Shown here: positions 59,308-64,000 of the stretch, piece after piece
Numbering within the stretch: the stretch's first letter is position 1
Layout of the letters: the number at the start of each line of letters is the position of its first letter
Origin: Epiperipatus broadwayi
Taxonomy: Eukaryota; Onychophora; Udeonychophora; Euonychophora; Peripatidae
NCBI GenBank assembly: GCA_028023455.1
Contig: JAQFVV010006271.1
Coordinates: 5,727,048 to 5,791,047, forward strand
Length of the DNA stretch: 64,000 nucleotides
Direction: 5' to 3'
Position numbers and translations under genes: made by a program
The notes under the pieces: model-generated
The model's database searches: none
Told to the model about the DNA's origin: nothing
Seen by the model: only the letters and a program-made list of their open reading frames with translations

Positions 59308-61759
59308 GTAATGGGATGGGGAACATGAGGTGAACCTGGGGTGATGAAAAATCATCATCACTCCAAGTCAACAATATTTCAAATAAAATGATTTAATATA
59401 AATAATATTTTAGGGGAGCATGGGATTAGAGAATCTCTGAGAGCATTGAGAGATCAGCCAGATAACTCAGAAGAGCAAATATAAGCATAATTATAAATTT
59501 GTGTATCAACCAGCACTATAATTTAAAAAATAAGTATGAGTAAATACTTGAGAGAAATAACCATCCATCATCATCATTGATGGGAATAAATAAATCTGTG
59601 CAATAAATCAGATTAAAATCAACAGTCAACATTGTGATTCGATTGGAAATGGGTCTTCTTTAGACCAGGCTAACTATTCAGCCCTTGCCAGTGTGGACAA
59701 TTGTTTAAATATAACTTGGATGCACCAGCTTAGTGCCCATCCAATAGAATACAAAATAATCAGAAATCAAAATAATAATGCTGGGAGATAAAAACATGCT
59801 GATCATTATCAATGCTCAGGCCATTTGTAATGGCCAACTATAAACTTAAACTTTTAATAAGACTAAAGTAAAATAAAAGATAATAGTGCTTGGGCTTTAA
59901 AGAGTATTCTCTTTTGCACCAACCAGGATGATGATTGATCATCTCTGGATGCTCCAAAAGCACTAATTACACATCCCCATTTATATATTCACCCTGTGCA
60001 CGAATCTAGCTCAGAGAACATAAGCTCAATTATTGTATGTGACCAAGAGATGATGGAAACAATTTTTAACAATTAAATACAAGTTTATTAATAACAAAAA
60101 ATAAAATGGTATTGTGGCTCTTCACATATCAATTAAACCTTCTGATTTTGATTATTATACAATAAAAAAATTATATTTATGATTTACAAAATTACAATAT
60201 ACAATTCAAATTATTACTATGGTTTACATATATATGTGCACAGATGCGCGATTTATAATATACAATTAAATTCAATAACAAAAAATGATTAAAATTTGCA
60301 TTTATGTCTTATCTGACAAGCATTGACATATATGTGCATACATAAATATGCAGTACAATTGACATATTACAATCGTATGTATAAAAAATACCATAATTGT
60401 TTAAAAATTTACATATGTGTGTGTGCATGTATTCGCACACTGACAAAAAGTTACATATTTTAACTTGTTACAATAATAGTTATATTTTCCTAATTGATTC
60501 CATTTGGAAAACATACATAAACTTCTCCCATATACGTGTGTATAAACAAAATATATAATTTAAAATTTAGTTTCAGTTTATAAGTTCTTTTTTTTTTTAT
60601 CAAACTAAATAAGGTCAACTTTTGTTAGACAGGTACTTGTTGATTAATTATCAAGGTCTCTAAATATAAAATCTCTCTCTTTTTTTTCTTAATAAAAGAA
60701 AAATAAAATTGTTTTATATATCTGTAAATTTAGACCAAAAAAATCATTTAAAATTTCATTATTATATATAACTGCTGTTAGATTTCAACTCAAGCAAAAG
60801 TTACTTGTTTGTTTTAACTTTAAGTTATTAATTCATAATTTTAAAAGTCATTTTAAGAAATATTAAAATAAAATAACTCACTGTATATACGCAAGATGTG
60901 TTTATATGTGTTTCCCTTCATGTATAGATAAAACGCAGCATAAGTACACCAATTTCAACAAGATTTCTCTTGGTAAGCTTGGTTTTTGGTCCAGCAGAAA
61001 AATATAATTTCAGGCTTGTTGACATCATAAGGTAAAAGTACGTAATTCGTGTAAAATCTTGGTCTGTAGTTGGTCATTTTCTGTCTAAGATTATTCCAGG
61101 CAAGCAGCTGTCTTGGTTTGATAAATTTCAGACAAGCAACTGTCTTCTCCATATTTAAGGCTATGAATTTCAGCACAAAGAAGTGGGTCATTTTCTCCAT
61201 GTCAATTCAAACTCCTGCTAAGGAAAACAGTCTACTATCTTGCCTTCAGCTACATCAGTTTATGGTAGCTATTCTTCCAATTCTATGATCAGCTAAAACC
61301 AACTGCTGCACTTCATCAAGTTGCAACAAAATATTGTAACCATCTTTTCAGCTGACCATTCTTACAAAAATTATCATCCAGACTGCTCTCTTCAAAAATC
61401 ATTACCCAGACTGGAGCTAATTTTGTTATCTGCTCTTTTATAGAATCATCTAAGGTGATAATAACACCTTGATTGAAAACAGAGTTTTTATTTTTATCTC
61501 TCTAATCCCTTTGAATCTACATACATGTTTTAATTAATTAAAAAATTTCAAAAACAAGTATTGTGTTTTTACATTTCACAATTAGAATTACAAATAATAT
61601 GTATCAGACCTTTTTAACATATTTAATTTTACAATAAAATATTATTTTAAACCCAGAGTTATTTAACCCTTTACTTATTGTTATTTTATTTTAGGAAATA
61701 TAGAAAAATATCTACAAAAATTTATTGCGTGTTTATTTCTACTTTTTCTTTATTTACAT
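59308..61759 (+). other. Unresolved element-like segment starting at a (TA)n border
   Basis: A TA run at 59297-59307 is followed by TGTAATGGGATGGGGAACAT, an LTR-like start. The next 2 kb lack genes; frames at 60955-61200 and 61070-61288 overlap on opposite strands and are not credible. No second copy or primer binding site was found in the window. Confidence 0.35.
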
Positions 61760-64000
61760 ATGTATATGCACATATGTACCCAACTGGTTACAATTGATTT
61801 AAAAAGTGGATATATACTCTATTATAAAGGCACACATATTGGAAATACAAGTGGAACAGGATTCATTATAAATAAAAAGTGGAAGAACAATATTGTGGAG
61901 ATTGATGGTGTATCGGACAGAGTTGCAAGATTAGTTATACAACTTAATATCAGATACCAAATGCAGATAATTCAGGTTTATGCCCCAACAAGTTCTCATA
62001 CTGATGAAGTAGTAGAAGATTTTTATATGGATGTACAAAAGGCTTTTGATCAGAGTAAACAACATTTTAAAATTGTTATGGGAGACTTTAATGCTAGAAT
62101 TGGTAGACAAATGAAAAATGAAATTGCTGTAGGTAATTTTGGTTATGGTAATAGAAATGAGAGAGGACATAGACTTGTGGAGTCTGCAGAAAAAGAAAAA
62201 CTTTATATTATGAATTCATTTTTTGAAAAAAATGTTAAAAGGAAATGGACATGGAAGCATCTAAATGAAGGTACAGCAGAATTGGATTATATTTTGACTA
62301 ACAGGAAATACATATTTCAAGATTGTAATGTTTTTAATAAATTTAACACAGGAAGTGATCATCGATTAGTAAGGTGTAAATTACGTGTTAATGTAAAACT
62401 AGAGAGACAAAAATTATTGGGAAAAACAATATTTACAGTTGATATTCCTAATCTTCAGAAACATTCTAATGAATTTAAATTAGAACTTACAAATAGGTTT
62501 CAAGTGTTAGGAGATTTTGAACATGATTCAGATTTGAATGAAATTAATATGAAAATAACTGATACACTTTTAAAAACTGCAACAAAGATAGCTGGTAGAA
62601 AAAAGCAGCAATTGACTAATAAAATTTCTATTGAGACTAGAGAATTTATGAAGAAAATATGGAATATGAAGATATACAAAAATGATGTATTAAAAAGAAT
62701 TTAATATCTCGAATTTTGTAAAATGGTACGGAAAAAAGGTGAAAATGATATAAGAAAGTATAACTGTGAAATAGCAAGGAAATCTGTAGAAGAAAATAAA
62801 AGTCTCAAGAATGTTAAACAACATTTTGTTATTGGTAGGAAATTTATATCTGCAATAAGAAAAAAAGATGGAATTATTACTAAAAAGAGAGATGACATCA
62901 TGAAATTGGTAGAAGATTTTTATCAAGAATTATATAGTAATAAAGAACAAGTACCTCCTATATCTATTACATCTTCCGAATTGCCCAGAACTTTAAATGA
63001 AGAAGTGAGACATGCAATTAAATGTATGAAGAAAGGAAAGGCTCCAGGAAATGATGAAATTATAATTGATATATTAAAAGAAGGAGGTGAAGAAATAGAG
63101 ACAATTTTAGCAAAGTTATATACCAAATGTCTAAATGATAAAGATGTACCGGAAGATTGGAAGAATGCAGTAATAATATTAATATTTAAAAAAGGTGATA
63201 AAGAAGATATTAGAAATTACAGACCTATCAGCCTTTTATCAGTTTTATATAAAATTTTTACCAAGATAATTACAACTCGTATACAGAGAAGTTTGGATTT
63301 CCACCAACCAAGAGAACAAGTTGGATTTAAAAGTGGTTTTAGTACAATAGATCATATCCAGGTATTGAGAGAAGTCATAGAAAGGACAAATGAATATGAG
63401 TTGTCATTATGTTTTGGATTTGTAGATTATGAAAAGGCATTCGATTCTATACACATTTCTTCAGTGATTAAAGCATTGGATCATCAAGGTATAGATCCAG
63501 GATATTGTCATATTTTAAAGAATATTTATAAAAATGCAACAGCAACAATTAGATTACATAATGATACTGGAAAAATCAACATTGTGAAAGGTGTAAGGCA
63601 AGGTGACTCCATATCTCCAAAACTTTTTACAGCAGTGCTGCAAGAAGTATTTTGTGGATTAAAATGGGAAACTAAAGGAATGAAAGTAAATGGAGAGTAT
63701 TTAAGTCATTTAGATTTTGCAGATGATGTAATTGTTTTTGCAAATAATGCTTCAGAGCTGCAGGAAATGTTGCAGGAGTTAGCAGATGAAAGTAGAAAAG
63801 TAGGACTAAAGATAAATGTTAAAAAGACTAAAGTAATGTTTAATCGATTTGCTCAAAATATGAAAATAAAGGTTGATTATGAAGAATTAGAAGAAGTTAA
63901 CAGTTACAAATACCTAGGTCAGATTATTAATACAGATGGAAACATAATGGAGGAAATTAATCATAGAATTAAACTTGGTTGGAGTGCTTTTGGTAGAAAT
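61760..64000 (+). pseudogene. 5'-truncated LINE with APE endonuclease and reverse transcriptase
   Basis: The endonuclease part (from the ATG at 61760) has YAPTSSHTDEVVEDFY, GDFNARIG (D-x-N), GNFGYGNRNERG, AELDYILTNR and SDHRLV, the later motifs of apurinic-type LINE endonucleases. The earlier catalytic Asn and Glu motifs are missing, so the copy is 5'-truncated. A single stop (TAA, 62702-62704) interrupts. The same frame then stays open to the window edge through GKAPGNDEI, NYRPISLLS, FVDYEKAFDS, GVRQGDSISPKLF and HLDFADDVIVF (the catalytic xxDD box). The family is of the RTE-like type often annotated as craniofacial-development-protein-2-like. The 3' end lies outside. One stop in over 700 codons suggests a young copy. 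Confidence 0.88.

Noticed and set aside
60955-61288. Two overlapping opposite-strand frames
   Set aside because: Neither resembles a known protein; mutual shadows.

Overview
The window is strongly AT-rich animal DNA. It is littered with (TA)n microsatellites and is almost wholly built from retroelements. Nothing is bacterial or viral in organisation: there are no operons or Shine-Dalgarno sites, and a splice-acceptor-like tract precedes the only host-like gene. The element mix (Ty3/gypsy elements, an APE-endonuclease LINE, Penelope-like GIY-YIG fragments and hammerhead-ribozyme repeats), together with a fukutin-related-like LicD protein, suggests an invertebrate such as a mollusc, a cnidarian or perhaps an arachnid. 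The species cannot be fixed from the sequence alone.

Layout. 1-1393: nothing recognised. 1394-3520: solo-LTR-like copy of family A (about 2.1 kb, minus orientation). 3594-6394: weakly supported second LTR-like unit. 6395-10996: gene-poor AT-rich DNA. 10997-24706: nested assembly. An old minus-strand LTR element (B) carries a decayed gag-like gene (15640-16560). Its left LTR is interrupted by a hammerhead repeat array (13023-14600). Its right LTR is interrupted by a complete, younger, gag-only LTR retrotransposon (17187-23097). 26141-27360: second hammerhead array. 27741-33933: full-length but decayed minus-strand gypsy element with LTRs, gag, zinc knuckles, protease, RT, RNase H and integrase. 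35289-36585 and 37372-38075: two inverted-repeat Penelope-like fragments, the second with a hammerhead-like relic. 38241-40169: the only convincing host-type gene, a LicD/FKRP-like type II membrane protein. 41288-41545: foldback element. 43941-49655: two nearly identical family A LTRs in inverted orientation, one followed by a lysine-tRNA-type primer binding site. 49690-50384: minisatellite. 50890-52750: gag gene with a capsid domain but no pol. 53228-54240: third hammerhead array, with the best-preserved ribozymes. 54640-55530: LINE relic. 61760-64000: 5'-truncated LINE running off the window.

The main result is that three separate foldback arrays consist of roughly 370-406 bp monomers, each carrying a type I hammerhead ribozyme (ten sites; five have an intact catalytic core, of which two are perfect in core and all stems). 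This is the architecture of animal retrozymes, which are non-autonomous circRNA-forming retroelements proposed in the literature to depend on Penelope-like reverse transcriptases. Penelope-like remnants also lie in this window. A second theme is that many unrelated elements begin exactly at (TA)n tracts with a TTGTRA-like junction, suggesting a shared insertion preference.
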